Shown here piece by piece: positions 22,901-35,288 of a DNA stretch of 64,000 nt (positions are counted from its first letter, which is position 1; every line of letters starts with the position of its first letter). The notes beneath the pieces are model-generated. The model made no database searches. It worked only from the letters and a program-made list of their open reading frames with translations, and was not told the DNA's origin. Position numbers and translations under genes: made by a program. Source of the DNA: Adiantum capillus-veneris (Eukaryota; Streptophyta; Polypodiopsida; Polypodiales; Pteridaceae); contig CM043958.1 of assembly GCA_014529385.2 (NCBI GenBank), positions 82,143,525-82,207,524 on the forward strand, read 5' to 3'.

Positions 22901-23655
22901 GTGTATACTGGCTCTGATGTGTATAAAAGTCTACGTATCTCCTGAGCATAGACCGAGTCAGTCTCTGGTGTAAAAGTATAGCGTGGATGCCTACCACCCA
23001 GTGAGGCTTGAGATGTATTCTACTTAAAGGAGACTGATAATGTCCAAAATGCATGATCTACTGCTATCCCAACAGGCATGGGCCCCACTATAAAATCCTG
23101 AATGTGAGAGATATAGCTCGGATGTGTCAGAACATAGTCTATAGTATTGGCCCCATGTCTGTGTGGAAAACAAGTAAAACCTGTAGATGATGGGAAGGTT
23201 GGTAAGCCATTCAGTATGGCTGAACTGTGAGTAGTCGTCATCTCTCTGAGGTATCTCCCATACTCTGTATGCTCTCTGTCGTGTGAGCATCTCTCAAGCC
23301 CCATCTCCTCTGGCTCTAGCTCTCTGAGCATCTCCTCTGAGGTGTCATAGAAAACCGTCTGTGAACTGCCTGTACGGGCATTGAAATCCCCCAACAGTAT
23401 GGTGTCTCCATCCTTGGAGAACTCCCAAATATCATCATGAAGTACAGAGTAAGGAGAGTGTCCTCTGGGTGAAGCATATACTGAAGTGCTGGGAGGAAAA
23501 TAGCATGTGCCGATGTACAAGAAACGTCCAGTCTCTGCCCTCAGCCTCACCCACTTGTATCTGGCCTAATCATCTCTCCGAACTATGTGCACTAGTGGCT
23601 GGAGCTCCTCTCTGAAAAGAATTGCTACACCTCCTAATCCTCTAGTCCCATGCTG
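19996..23655 (-). mobile_element. LINE-A, the longest LINE copy (most of ORF2 plus 3' end)
   Basis: Minus strand, 5' truncated inside the endonuclease at about 23655, 3' end at 20000 with a short GA tail. It gives the reference order for the family: endonuclease, linker, reverse transcriptase, C-terminal zinc motif, basic tail, 3' untranslated region with stem-loop (20039-20053). About 85% of its 3' sequence can be followed in LINE-C as well. Confidence 0.9.
20520..23650 (-). pseudogene. LINE-A ORF2: APE endonuclease, reverse transcriptase, CCHC-type C-terminus
   Basis: Endonuclease at 23020-23650: VAILFREELQP, TGRFLYIGTCYFPPST, ILLGDFNARTG, HGANTIDYVLTHPSYI and VDHAFW include the Asp/Asn and His residues of the APE fold. 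The linker at 22405-22731 (RRLVRRKNRAFLVQ) is separated from RT by one TGA near 22402. Reverse transcriptase at 21484-22386: PGNYSTIMVGN, GQAGFRRGFSTLDHVF, CSFVDFRKAFDTV, GVKQRCPLS (normally KQGCPLS) and catalytic YADDIVLMSDS. After a frameshift near 21485 the region continues with SLALESSRQLALQ and FQYSLDAP. Another frameshift near 20900 leads to CQLCYAEPETEFHYICHC, a CX2CX8HX4C motif, and the end of ORF2. At least four lesions; dead copy. Confidence 0.9.
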
Positions 23656-23660
23656 AGACT

Positions 23661-23723
<63 letters not shown>
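23656..23723 (+). repeat. (GA)n tract, tail of LINE-B
   Basis: About 34 units leading into AGAAGAAAGAAAGCTTTATT and the LINE-B 3' end. Confidence 0.95.
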
Positions 23724-23727
<4 letters not shown>

Positions 23728-24360
23728 AAGAAAGCTTTATTTACGTCTACTAAAGGCCAAAGTTGGCCTATGAGACCAAATCATACACAAAAGTGGTGAT
23801 CTGGGTGTCGGTAAAAATGAGAGAAAAGAAAGAATAAACCGACTGTGCCTACTGTGAATGAGTATGAGAATGGGTGGTAGCTCCGACTCCGCGGATAGTG
23901 GCTACCCTGTGTGTGCAGCATAGCAGTATAGGCACGTGTGTGTAGCTCTGGCACAAGAGAAAATGACTACACAGTATAACACAAGGCCACATGATGGTGG
24001 GGAATGTCCAGCTAAAAGCATACTATAGGGGGTGGGTGGAGAATGTCATACATAGGGGAGGGTGGTCGAAGAGCCTCTTGTAGCCTAGTGGTCCAATGCG
24101 TAGATGCATACCTCATCTCTAGGTGGTGCTAATGGAGTGCCCGTATCCTCAATACCTCGTCGTGATGTGGTCGCCGTCTCAGATAGCCTGGGACTCGTGG
24201 TCACCGACGCGCTCTCCGGGTGTCGGCCTGCTGAAGCGTGAGCCTGCTCGTGTGAGTCGGAGGTCTCTGGCTATTAATCCAGACTGATCTCTGGCTCGTC
24301 CATGCCGGAGGTGTGAGATGGCTCTGCTCACCATATGTGATGTAAAGAATGATGCTATAA
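23724..24360 (-). mobile_element. LINE-B, 3' part
   Basis: A second LINE subfamily. Its 3' end reads TTTATTTACGTCTACTAAAG on the plus strand with the stem-loop AGGCCAAAGTTGGCCT at 23754-23769. The following 600 bp is 3' untranslated sequence and the very end of ORF2, similar in style to LINE-H at 41521. Confidence 0.8.
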
Positions 24361-24989
<629 letters not shown>

Positions 24990-25475
24990 TGAAATGAAAT
25001 GAAATGTTATATTAACGTCTTCAAAAGGCCAAAATGACCTATGAGACCAAACTGATTACAATGGTGAGTCTAGTACCAAGTCTGGGTACAATTAAAGAAA
25101 ACTACAAACTAAAAACTGAGATATGAGTGCTACCAACTCCTATGGGTGTCTGGTAAGCTGAGCAATGGTATAATGCCACATAGGTACAAAGTGGGGATAA
25201 GTGTCACCATGATACAATATAGCAGTAGCATGAACCTATCTTGATCGACACTCTTGGTGTCGTGCTAGAATCCTGTGGATCCTCTGCCGCAATCTCCGTC
25301 GGTGCTGCGTGGCTCCCCTCCTCATTCGTGATCGTCTCGATCTCCCCAACTCTATGGCTCGATCAATGAGAGTACCACAGGTGTGTGCATGGGTGGGAAC
25401 CGAGCTCTGTGGTGGTCGTGGCCCCTCAACCTTTGTGGTACTCGGACTGAAGAAATCTAAGATGCGTCTCTGGGA

Positions 25476-26060
25476 CTATCTCTGTCTATGCCCTCTCAAT
25501 AGAGAGTCTCTATGTCTCTGTATCTCAAGTAGAAATAATCCGAGACATCTCTGATCCTGATATCTCATGACTCTATCTAGCGAGTCAAAACCATCTCTGA
25601 ATAAATAGTGAAAGCGTCCCCGAATCTCATAGTAGATTGTGCAGTGAAATATGAAGTGAAACTCTGTCTGTGGCTTTGCATGGCATAATTGACATATCCT
25701 CCTGTCTGCTAATATGCCTCTGAACCTACTTGTCTCAATCCCAAGCTGGTGTGAAGATGTGCGTATCTGGCCTATGGCACATCGTAACCCGTGAGATAGA
25801 TGTGTGTCCATGTAGCTGGGCCGTGTGACAAATCCATTTGCCGTGAGTTGGAGAAGATACTCTCTATAGAAAGCCCTCTTCGTACCCAACTCATGTGATG
25901 GCTCTATCCATGTCCTCCTGGTATCAAGTTGGATAAGATCCTGCCGAATGAGTCTAGTAATCTCCATCCATGTAAGAGCCAAAGATGGTGCATCAAGAGA
26001 ATACTGGAAAGGGGGCAGCCTGTCCATGTTGAAACCATGTCGTTGAGACCATGAGCTCAT
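25476..26060 (-). pseudogene. LINE-C ORF2 C-terminal segment
   Basis: Open for 194 codons: FQYSLDAPSLALTWMEITRL, TRRTWIEP, AFYREYLLQLTANGFVTRP, and CQLCHAKPQTEFHFIFHC, where the last cysteines of the zinc motif are partly kept. The same segment is in LINE-A, LINE-D, LINE-E and LINE-1, so it is a conserved part of the protein and not a chance frame. Confidence 0.85.
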
Positions 26061-26344
26061 CTGTGCATATCAATATGATGTATCTCCCTGTAATGCTAGC
26101 GGTTTGGATGACTCAAGAGCAAGCCTAGCATATCTGTCCCTGGTGGTGTCCCATAAGCTGTGTACAAATGATATTGATCTGGTAAGTGCCTCAAATCTCC
26201 ATAGGTGGGGCAGCCAGCTCTGCTCGTATGATGTCATGCGGAACTGAGGTCTTGGCTTTAATCAGCCTAGAAATCATAGATATTAAGGGCCTCTCCATAT
26301 TACTCCATCCAGCATTGTCAACAGATGGTCCCCAAACCTGAACC

Positions 26345-27027
26345 CAGAGTTACCGAGGAACGCCCCCTAGCCCCCGTTCTAGCGTTTCGGTGGGCAGTTC
26401 CCTTCCCGAACGTTCCGAAACGTCCCGGAACGTCTGACATTCCAGGTGGCCAGTGCAAATTGGAATGGCCGTTCCGGAACGTTCCGGAATGCCCCTGGAA
26501 CGGCCAACGGCTACAAACAATTTTGGCAAAAATTGAAGTAAATGTTTGGGCTTCTTTTTAAAGTGTGCAAGGCCTCAAGGACTCATAAAATGCACCCCCC
26601 TCCCCCTTTCTCTCCACAAGCTAATCCTCAAGGCTCAAGCTCTCCCCCTCTTCACGCTCTCAAGATCTCTCCCTCTCAAGACTCACTCTCTCAAGGCTCA
26701 AGGCTCCAAGCCTTCAAGCTCTCTTCCTCTCCCTCCCACTCTCGCAAATCTCTCCCTCTCACTCTCACTCTCTCTCGTCTCTCTCTCTCTCTCTCTCATC
26801 ATCTAGTCATAGCAAGGTTGAATGGTCTTCAAAACGAGTTTTTTGTGAGTATTAGAGTCAAAGCACTCTAATACTCCTTGTATTTAAACACAAGGAGCTA
26901 AAAAATGCACTATTTGGGTGTTTTTTATACCTCCCGTTCCGCGATGTTCCCGTTCCGGACCCCTAGCCGTTCCCCTGTTCCGCGGGGATCCCGTCGCCGT
27001 TCCCGTTCCGCGTTTCGGGTAACTATG
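26345..27027. mobile_element. Non-autonomous hAT element (683 bp) with 8-bp target duplication
   Basis: Flanked by CCTGAACC on both sides (26337-26344 and 27028-27035); LINE-A shows the uninterrupted target (AACCTGAACCCGTAGTGC). The ends are inverted: CAGAGTTACC on the left, and CATAGTTACC when the right end is read in reverse. Both subterminal regions are packed with GTTCCG/CGGAAC motifs in either orientation (26365-26515 and 26935-27015), as transposase binding sites often are. The interior (26540-26900) is CT-rich low-complexity sequence without transposase coding. The 8-bp duplication and CA...TG ends identify the hAT superfamily. Confidence 0.88.
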
Positions 27028-27313
27028 CCTGAACCACGTAGTGCATAATTGAAGCGACCGAAGTGTCGAAGAGCCAGAGCTTTGTTCGAGGTTTCTGGAA
27101 ATAAACCTGCGAACAAATCCTCTCTAAACCGCCTAGGGCTACATAGGCACGAGGCAATCTAGTGTCTGCTGCCACTTTCAGTGTGAACCTCGGTCCACTA
27201 AAGACCACCCCAAGATATGTGTATGCATCAGTAAACTCCATACTGTCCTGACCATATGTGAATGTAGGTGCTGATCTCCTGACCCACTGTGGCATGGTAT
27301 TAAATACCATGAC

Positions 27314-27883
27314 TGTAGCACGGATAATGTGTCGTGCTCTCTACAGTGTGGGTGCCCCCCCTCAGTGCAATGTGCGTGACAATCTCACTCAAACAAATGG
27401 AAACTCTTTCAAACAGAATGAAACACAGAAACAATGGATAACAACAGAGACACAACAATGGACCAGAACATGTGGACTCGACTAGCTCAAAGAACCATGT
27501 ACAGACTCTGGCGTGGCAGCACACTCAGCTCCAGCCCAGAACTCACAGGTACAAGTGGGGTGTCGAGGCTCAGATGTGCAGGGATGGTGAAGCTGTGCTC
27601 TGTGTAAGACCCGCTACCTTGACGATGCTGGACCAAAGGTGAAGAAGATGATAATCCCGATGACCAACTGCTACTACTCATATGTAGCGCCATAAAGGGC
27701 CACCAACGGCTCATAAATGTCAGCCATGTGGTGACCTGGCGACGATGTCCACTAGACCACCGTCGGTACCCTGCCACGTGTCACTTTCCAGCCCAGAGGG
27801 TCCGTCCAGTGTGAAACAACCTAGACCAACTGTACTAACTGTCCAACTGTCTACCTGTGAAGTGACACTGTAGCCCTGCTATA
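27314..27883 (-). repeat. 3' LTR of element A (570 bp)
   Basis: TGTAGCACGGATAATGTG ... GCCCTGCTATA; ends diverged by one base from the TGTAGC/GCTACA rule. It shares its full length, including the CCGCTACCTTGACGATGCTG block, with the LTR at 36061 and not with that at 34717. Confidence 0.9.
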
Positions 27884-28538
27884 GGTTGCCCGCCACAAGA
27901 CCGCTCACCGTCCCGGTGAGAGGAATCCTGTGAAAGAAAACCATTAGGTACTGTATCTGCACATCTTTGTTCTGTACATCTTTCTTGAAGCAGGTTCTAG
28001 GCCCAAAAGTGGAGTTTAAACAAACTGCACTGCTTGCAAACGTTTTAAGCTTTTAATAGGCGGGACTCAGTATGATTGCATAATCCAAGAATCCCAATTG
28101 GCAAAAAATGATGCTCTCCAGCAAAGAGATAAGCTCAGTTTGATTCCAGTGCATCTTTATCTGCCCTAACCATAGTGATAGGAAAATGACCTGGTCTATG
28201 CTTGCAGTTGCAGATGAACCTTGCCACACTTTTTGCAACAACACTCTTCTCGAAAGGTGGGATGACCATAAGCTAGAGTAACACCGCAAATAGGGTTAAG
28301 CTGTAGGGTTAAGCTCTATTGGCAGAACAGAAAGGCCTTCTCAGCAGCAACAGGATGGCAACCATCGAGCCATCTGGGGAAAAACTTACGGGATGGGGGA
28401 AAAACATGTTGAGGCTGAGAGGGGTGGGTAGGCATAGATAGGGGGCTGGTTAGGGTCAAGTGGAAGGGAGGGGGTGGATAGGGGCGAGGGTAAGTGAGGG
28501 GAAGGGTAGGGACGAGGGGGTGATGGGGTGAGTAGGGG
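27884..28538 (-). other. Uncharacterised 3' part of the gypsy complex, with a G-rich block
   Basis: No recognisable domain. No polypurine tract lies next to the 3' LTR, so sequence is probably missing or rearranged at 27883/27884. From 28380 to 28560 the plus strand carries many GGGG and GGGTAGGGG runs, which encode a proline-rich tail after integrase on the minus strand. Confidence 0.45.
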
Positions 28539-30924
28539 CTAATAGGGGAGGGTAGGGGTGAATCCTAACTGGGCTGGGGCGAGACAATTTGCCTGATAGA
28601 GCAGCACTAGTGTGCCTTGCGTTATTTTCGGCATTCTGAGGTGGCGATCATGCCACGCTTTGCGACGAAGTTGCTCCGCTTGCTGAGCATGTGAAGCTAA
28701 GAGGCGGCTTTCCTCCAATAAGGTGAGACGAGATATAGAAGCACATTCCATACCCGAACTTGCACGCAGACTGCCCACTCTAGGGGATCCGGAGTTGAAC
28801 TCAAAAGGAGCTATGGCTTCCAAACCGTAAGCCAGTTGAAAAGGCGTGTGATTAGTTGTTGCTTTGAAAGATGTGCGGTATGCCCAAAGGGTACCGTGCA
28901 CAGCTTGAGCCCAAGATGCTGGATGGAGATGACATGCTTTCCGAAGTAGGGCGATCAGAACCTTGTTGGTGCTCTCGGCTTGCCCATTGGCTCTAGGGTA
29001 ATAAGAGCACGACTTGCGATGAAAAATCTTGTAATTTTCTAGCAAAGTTGAGATCATGTCATTGACAAAATGACTACCCCTATCACTGGTGATCTCCAAG
29101 GGACAGCCAAATCTGCATAAAATATTTTCATATAAAAATTTGGCCACTGTATTGCTAGTGCAATCTACTGTCGCTAGTACCTCTGCCCACTTTGTTGCAT
29201 AGTCTGTAGCCACTAGCAGATATTTGCGATTACCTGGTTGAGCCGAGGGATATATTGGTCCCACAAAGTCCAAACCCCATCTCTCAAAAGGTAGCCACGC
29301 CATCGAGACCTGCAGAGGACGGTTGGATTGCTTACTCGGCTTCGGCCCACATCGCTGGCACACATCACAAACCTTAGAATATGCTATTGCATCCTTAAAA
29401 ATGTAGGGCCACCACAGACCACTCTGTAGAATCTTCTGGGCAGTGATGTGACGAGGATAATGGCCACCAGTGGGACCAATGTGGGCATCCTCCAAAATAT
29501 GCTCCACCTCATGAGGCCAGACACAACACTTCAGCACACCATCTGGTCCCGATTTATAGAGCTGGCTCCCAATCAAAGTGAGAGGCCTGGACTTCAACAA
29601 CAATCTCCTCTTCTGCAGTGGAGATGCATTCTCTGGGTACAGCCCAGTAGATAGAAAATGTAAGACCTCGCCGTACCATTCCGGTGTTGTATCTATCTTA
29701 AAAAGACTGCTATCGGGAAAGTCGTCCGCAATTCCGGTAGCTTCTTCACCTGTGTGAATGCGAGAGAGGTGGTCAACCATTACATGTTGCTTACCAGGAC
29801 GGAGTACCACTTCAAAATCAAACTCTTGGAATAGGAGGAGCCACCGCCATACTCGACCTGCGACCTGTGGCTTATTAAGCAGATAGCGCAAGGCATGGTG
29901 ATCAGTAATAATTGTGAAGTGGACCCCTAGCAAATAGTGCCGAAATTTGTGTAGAGCATATACTATAGCCAAACCTTCCCTCTCTGTGGTGCTATAGTTG
30001 CGCTCTGCTTTGGTGAGTAGGCGACTTGCATAATGTACAGGGCGATCCAAGTTGAACTCTTTGCTAGGTTGAGTCAGCATAGCACCCACAGCCAGCAGAC
30101 TCGCATGAGTATGCACATGAAAAGGTAGGGCCCAATCCGGGGCAACTAGAATGGGCACTTCAGTGAGGCGTTTTTTGAGGTATGCAAATGCTTCATCCTC
30201 TGGTGTAGACCACTGGAAGGGAATAGCAGCACTGGTAAGCCGGGTCAATGGTTGAGCCACTTGTGCATACATACGTATAAACCTGCGATGATAGCCGGTG
30301 TGACCCACAAAGCTCTGAATACCTTTGGATTTATGGGAGGAGGTAACTTCAAGATGGCCACTATCTTCTCTGGGCCAGGTGCTAAACCTTGAGCAGACAC
30401 CACATGGCCCAACAGTGTGCCCTCGGTGACCAAGAAATGACTCTTGTTCGGATTGAGCTTCAAACGTGCCTCTCTGCACCTGAGGAAGACTGCAGAGAGC
30501 TGAGCAAGATGCTCCTTTAGATTTTCTACTGGGGTTGAACATTGAGCACCCGAGAAGGTGGAAAAATCGTCCATGAATATGCGAAGGTGATCAGTAAGCA
30601 GAGGACAAAAGATGAGATATACTATGCGATTGAAAGAAGGCGGTGCATTTTTAAGCCCAAAGACATTCTAGTATAGATGAAAATACCCTAGGGAGTTATA
30701 AAAACTGTTTTGACTTGGTCGTCAGGATGTATTCCTAACTGATTGTAGCCATTGAACCCATCCATAAAACTATACAGTACATGGCCAGCGACATCTTCAA
30801 GGACTCTCTCAGTGAAAGGGGTTGGAAATCCATCTGGTATTGTGACCTTATTCAGAGCCCGGTAGTCGACGCAAACTCGAATTTTGTTGGACTGCTTCTT
30901 TGGGGCAATAACCATAGGGGACAA
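28539..30924 (-). pseudogene. Gypsy complex pol: reverse transcriptase, RNase H and integrase
   Basis: Minus strand. RT starts with APKKQSNKIRVCVDYRALN (about 30910 downward), YSFMDGFNGYNQLGIHP and VFITP, then an in-frame TAG at 30685-30687 where a tryptophan codon is expected. It resumes with MSLGLKNAPPSFN and the catalytic IFMDDFSTF, followed by LNPNKSHFLVTEG. A frameshift near 30320 moves to the frame with FIRMYAQVAQPLTRL. RNase H follows (VHYASRLLTKAERNYSTTE, ITDHHALRYLL), then the integrase finger (HITAQKIL ... CDVCQRCG) and core (LDFVGPIYP, LVATDYATKWAEV, EITSDRGSHF, YYPRANGQAESTNK). Closest in type to plant Athila/Tat-like (non-chromodomain) elements. Dead by at least two lesions. Confidence 0.9.
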
Positions 30925-33171
30925 CTATTCTGAGTGCTCTACTGGTACAATAATACCTGCTTCTTGCATTTTCTCCAACTCGATTTTGACTGCTTCTGCA
31001 TATTTGGGATTGAGTTTGTAAGCCCTTCCTTTGACTGGCTTAGCCCCCTCAACCAGAGGAATTGTGTGGACTCCTAGCTCTGCTGGAATACCCTCCAAAT
31101 CGTGGTAAGACCACACAAACACATCCTTGAAAGAGTGCATGAAAGAGATTACCTGGTCGAGTATAGCGGGATGATCCCATAACCAAGCGGCTAACAAGAT
31201 GGGCTGATGGTTGTCAGGGCCGCCTAGGTTAACCTCTCTGACTGGGTCAGGCAGTGCAGTGGGCGAGGCTGCGTCAAGGATAGAAGACTGTGCCGCCTCT
31301 GTGAGCTTCTGGACATTATGAGCTGGCGTTTGATCAATGTTGAAATCAGCATACTCTTCCTGCAACCATCCTGATGGAAGCTCTGCGAATGGTAAGTCCT
31401 CAGATACCTGAAAGTGCTCCGGCATGGGTGGAGATTCAGATGGAATGGAGGTTAAGGAGGGAAGTGGGGTGTTGGCCAACTCTTGCAAGGGAGACTTTTT
31501 CCCCCTTCTATGGTGGGTTATAGGCTCACCCAGGCCGATGGTTTCAATCAATGGACCCTCTGAAGGATGGTCATCAGAGACTGGCCCACATGGTTCTGGC
31601 GCACTTGGTTGACTGGGATTACTGGCTTCAAGTGTAGGATCAGGGGAAGAGGGTGAATCTGTTGTCAAGGGTTGAAGAGAGACTACATAGCATGGCATCG
31701 AAGATGTAGCTTCTAACCACTGCAGTAGGTCTTCATCGGACCCATCAGGAGGGACCGGCTGCTCCAAGTCAGGGTTGGACTCTACTGACAAAGAGCTATG
31801 TTGAAAGACTGGATCCATGCCACCTTTGAGACGAATTTGTTGCATTGGAGAGCCAGGGGTATGTATCCACATGGCGTCGTTTCCCCAGTCATGAAGTGCT
31901 TTCGTATGTCGCAACCATGGCCTACCAATCAGCAAGGGATAACCTCCCTCTACCTGGGGAAGATGAACTACCACAAAATCTAAGTCAAAAGTGAAATCTT
32001 GTACCTTCAGAGGTACCTTGTCGACTATGCCCACTGGGTAGACTGTTCTCTGATCAGCCAATGTAACAGTGAAAGGAGCAGGTCGGGTAGGCTGTAGACC
32101 TAAGGCCCTCATAGTGAATTCGGGCATCAAATTCATTCCAGATCCACCATCAACGATGACGCCGGATAGCTGCTGTCCAAGAATAGATACAGTGAGGCGA
32201 GGACTTTTATAATCGGTGAGTGGAGCAGTTGGATAGGAAATCAAGTAAGACTTTGAGGGCTGTACAGGGAGGTGCCCGCCACTAGGCCCAGCCCCCGGGT
32301 ACAGAGACTGAATGACTGACAGGGTGTCACTTCTAAGTGTCGCGTCAAGCTTTAGCATGTCGTATAGTGACACCTGCTGAAAAGTATTTTTCAAGATGGC
32401 TTCTGCTGTGGGCTTGGCGCCTTCGAACTGGGCTCCTTTTGGAACCTTAATTTGTTCCAAGTCAGCCATTGCTTCTAAGAAGGCTCCATCAATGTCAGAT
32501 AACAAGGAAGTTGGTTTGCTCTGAGCAATTGGGAAGGACTTGTCCTTTGGGTCAGGTAGACCAGATTGAGGAAGTGGAGACTGGCGAGGTGGACCTGTGG
32601 GTAGACTGAGACCAAGAGCTGCTCTTTGTGCCCGAGTAAGGACACCAGCAGGCTCCTCCACTTGCAGAGGCTTAACCACATGAGTAGCAGGTGAAGGTTG
32701 AGGCACGGTGTTCACAGTAATCAAATTTATCTTCGGAAAGGTGAATTCGAGCTGGTTCTGAGTCGAGCCTGAAGACGTGGATGCCCTTTGCTTGGGACAA
32801 TCCTTACTGTAGTGATCCTTCGAATCAGGGCAATGACGACAAGGTGGGGACCCCTCGGGTAAAGGACACTTGCTCTGATAATGCCCATATTCTCCACATC
32901 TGTAGCAGAGTATGGGCTGATTGGAAGGACGAAACAGGGGACGAGGTGGTTGCTGCATGGAGTTGGAGGCTGAGGTGTAGAAACTTTGGGGAAGTGAGGG
33001 AGTACTGGCATGATAAAAGCTGTGGGGTGCAAAGTTGTTGTGCATACCTTGCTGCATAGGGGGTTTTGATGGCCGTAGGGTGAGACCATGTTGGATGCAG
33101 GCGCTAGCCCTTGTTGGAGAGAAGGACCAAGATTTTGTTGTATTTATTGCAATCCCTTGAGGTAGTAACAA
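30925..33171 (-). pseudogene. Gypsy complex pol N-terminal part: zinc knuckles, aspartic protease, linker, RT start
   Basis: A 748-codon open frame. Two CCHC knuckles (CYRCGEYGHYQSKC and CRHCPDSKDHYSKDC, about 32800-32900) are followed by a protease with VIVDGGSGMNLMPEF (about 32140) and LIGRPWLR. A long acidic, proline-rich linker comes next (about 31260-31830), then the RT thumb-side lead-in (DVFVWSYHDLEGIP, LEKMQEAGIIVPVEHSE). It ends in TAG at 30925-30927, where the conserved motif demands tryptophan. The codons before about 33060 are in a shifted frame relative to gag, so a frameshift separates this from the gag ORF. Protease DGGSG instead of the common DSGAT is unusual but occurs at the right place. 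Confidence 0.85.
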
Positions 33172-34325
33172 TCCTTATCCTCATGTCCAGATTTTTCACA
33201 GAAGTGGCAGTAAACCCGAAGGGGGCATTCCTGTGGGGGGTGCCCTGGAGAGCGGCATGAGCTACACCAAACCATAGCCTTAGTCTCTTGCTGACACTTG
33301 AGCTCTTCTAACTCGCGCTTAATCTGTTCCAATGCCTCATTATGTGTAGGCTTCTCTTGTCTAAGAGAGAAGGACCTCTCCTCTTGAAGAGCTCGTTGTA
33401 GCTTTAGGGCTTCCAGTTCCTTGCGTAAAGAAGTTAAAGGATCAGTAGGACTACCTTCAGAGAACACAAAGGGAGTATCTATTTGAGGAGAGTTGTTGAA
33501 GAGCTTCCTAGCCCCCTCTATTCTAGTAGCAGCTGCGATGAACTCGTCGAGAGTGGCGTTGGGTCGGAGACTCTCTCGGAGTTTTTGTTGAGAAGTTTTG
33601 GGAAGCGCCTTCTCCACCCACTTTTTAACCATGAATTCACCGGGTTGTTGGGGAAGCTTGGCCACCAGTGACTTAGTTTTAGTCATAAGCTCCGCAAAAG
33701 TCTCCTCAGGCTTGAGCACCATGTTGGCCAACTTATCCAACACCTTCTCCTGGTAGTCACCCGGCCTGAAGGCTGCACAGAATTGCTGTCTTAAGGCTGC
33801 CCAAGTTGCAAAATGGTTCTCTGCAAATTTGCTGTACCATTTATCTGCTAGGCCATCCAAGGTGGATGGAAATAGTACCAAGTAAGCATCTTCTTTGTTC
33901 AGCCCACTTCCCCTACAGAGAGATACAAATCTTCTTGCATGGTCGTCAGCATCTTCTGAAGAAAGCCCTTTGAAGGTAGGGAACTTGATGTTCACCTTGG
34001 CCAAAACACTAGCTAGTGGCTCCATGATTCTTTGCTGAGTCTGTTGCACAATAGCTTGCTGTAGCAGAATAAGAGAGAGCTTTTCTGGAGAAGGTGATCG
34101 CGAAGATGGGGAACCTGATGACGAAGGAATGGGTGAGAGCTTTTCTGGAGAAGGTGATCGGGAAGATGGGGAACCTGATGAAGGAATGGGTGATGTGATA
34201 TGTGGAGGTATAGGTGAGGAGGTTGAAGGGTTTCTACAAGGTGTCAAAGGTCGTCTTCTGTGATAGTACTTCAGAGGGCTCAGTAGTGGGCTTTGACGCT
34301 CAACTGACCTCCTTGTATGTGTCAT
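33144..34325 (-). pseudogene. Gag of gypsy element B, 393 codons
   Basis: ATG at 34325 (MTHTRRSVERQSPLLSPLKY). The Ser/Pro-rich N-terminus has an 18-residue-scale tandem duplication (SSGSPSSRSPSPEKLS twice, about 34080-34190). The Gag core (KVNIKFPTFKGLSSEDADDH, LADKWYSKFAENHFATW, MVKKWVEKALPKTSQQKLRE) is followed by a charged helical stretch (LEQIKRELEELKCQQ). Two zinc-finger-like motifs end it (CSSCRSPGHPPQEC and CHFCEKSGHEDKDC). The frame stops at 33144 (TAA after KGLQ); sequence beyond in the same frame stays Gln-rich and Gag-like, so this stop may be a CAA to TAA mutation. Confidence 0.88.
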
Positions 34326-34716
34326 GCAGTGACCACCAGTTCAACCAAGTTTGGGCAAGAAACTTGTGAGAGGTCTAGACTCCACCAAACCAACCAAGTA
34401 AATGACTAGACTTGGCTGGACCAAGGACGAGACCAGGGACGAGGAGGACTAGACTAGGGTCGAGGAGGTCTAGACCAGGGACGAGGAGGACTAGACCAGG
34501 GTCGAGGAGGTCTAGACCAGGGACGAGGATAAGTTGGACCAGGGCGAGAAAGGACTAGACCAAGGACTAATGGACCAGGTGAGAGGGGAACATTGCAAAG
34601 CAAGGTCGGCGAAGAAGGCAGGCGAAGCTAGATCAACCTAACCAACTTCAAGATTTGCACCTCACAGAGTGAGATTTCAGTTGAGGTCCCACCGTGATCG
34701 CCAAAATGAGAGCACT
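34326..34716 (-). other. Leader of element B with tandem CTAGACCAGGG/ACGAGGA units
   Basis: Several copies of AGACCAGGGACGAGGAGGAC and GGGTCGAGGAGGTCTAGACC between 34390 and 34560. Next to the LTR, the minus strand carries TTTGGCGATCACGGTGGGAC, a candidate primer binding site about 11 nt inside the LTR. Confidence 0.6.
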
Positions 34717-35288
34717 TGTAGCGCGGATAATGTGTCGTGCTCTCTATAGTGTGGGTGCCCCTCAGTGCAATGTGCGTGACAATCTCACTCAACAAATGGA
34801 AACTCTCTCAAACAAATGAAACACCGAAACAATGGATAACAACAGAGACACAGCAGTGGACCAGAACATATGGACTTGACTAGCTCACGGAACCATGTAC
34901 AGACTCAGGCGTGGCAGCACACTCAGCTCCAGCCCAGGACTCACAGGTACAAATGGGATGTCGAGGCTCAGATGTGCAGGGATGGTGAAGCAGTGCTCTG
35001 TGTAAGACTCTCTCTAGACGACTAAGTGCAAGATAAGATAGAACTGCCCAAAACGACTACTGATATGTACAACCATAAGAGCCACCAACTGCCCATAAAT
35101 GTCCAGCCAGCTAAGTCTATCTCCAAACTGAGTGGTGGTGGTGACCTGGCCATGATGTCCACCAGACCACCATAGGTACCCTGCCACGTGGCACTCCCAG
35201 CCCAAAGGGTCCGTCCAGTGTGAACCAGACCAACTGTAGCTAACTGTCCAACTACCTGTCCTGTGAAGTGACACTGTAGCAGGCTACA
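34717..35288 (-). repeat. 5' LTR of element B (572 bp)
   Basis: TGTAGCGCGGATAATGTG ... GCAGGCTACA. Its middle part (about 35005-35150) differs from the two outer LTRs by many substitutions and an extra segment, so it marks a separate subfamily. It interrupts the gag of element A after the residues LVLFP. Confidence 0.88.

Noticed and set aside
26542-26871. Ser/Leu-rich frames inside the non-autonomous hAT element
   Set aside because: Low-complexity CT-rich DNA; no transposase motif.
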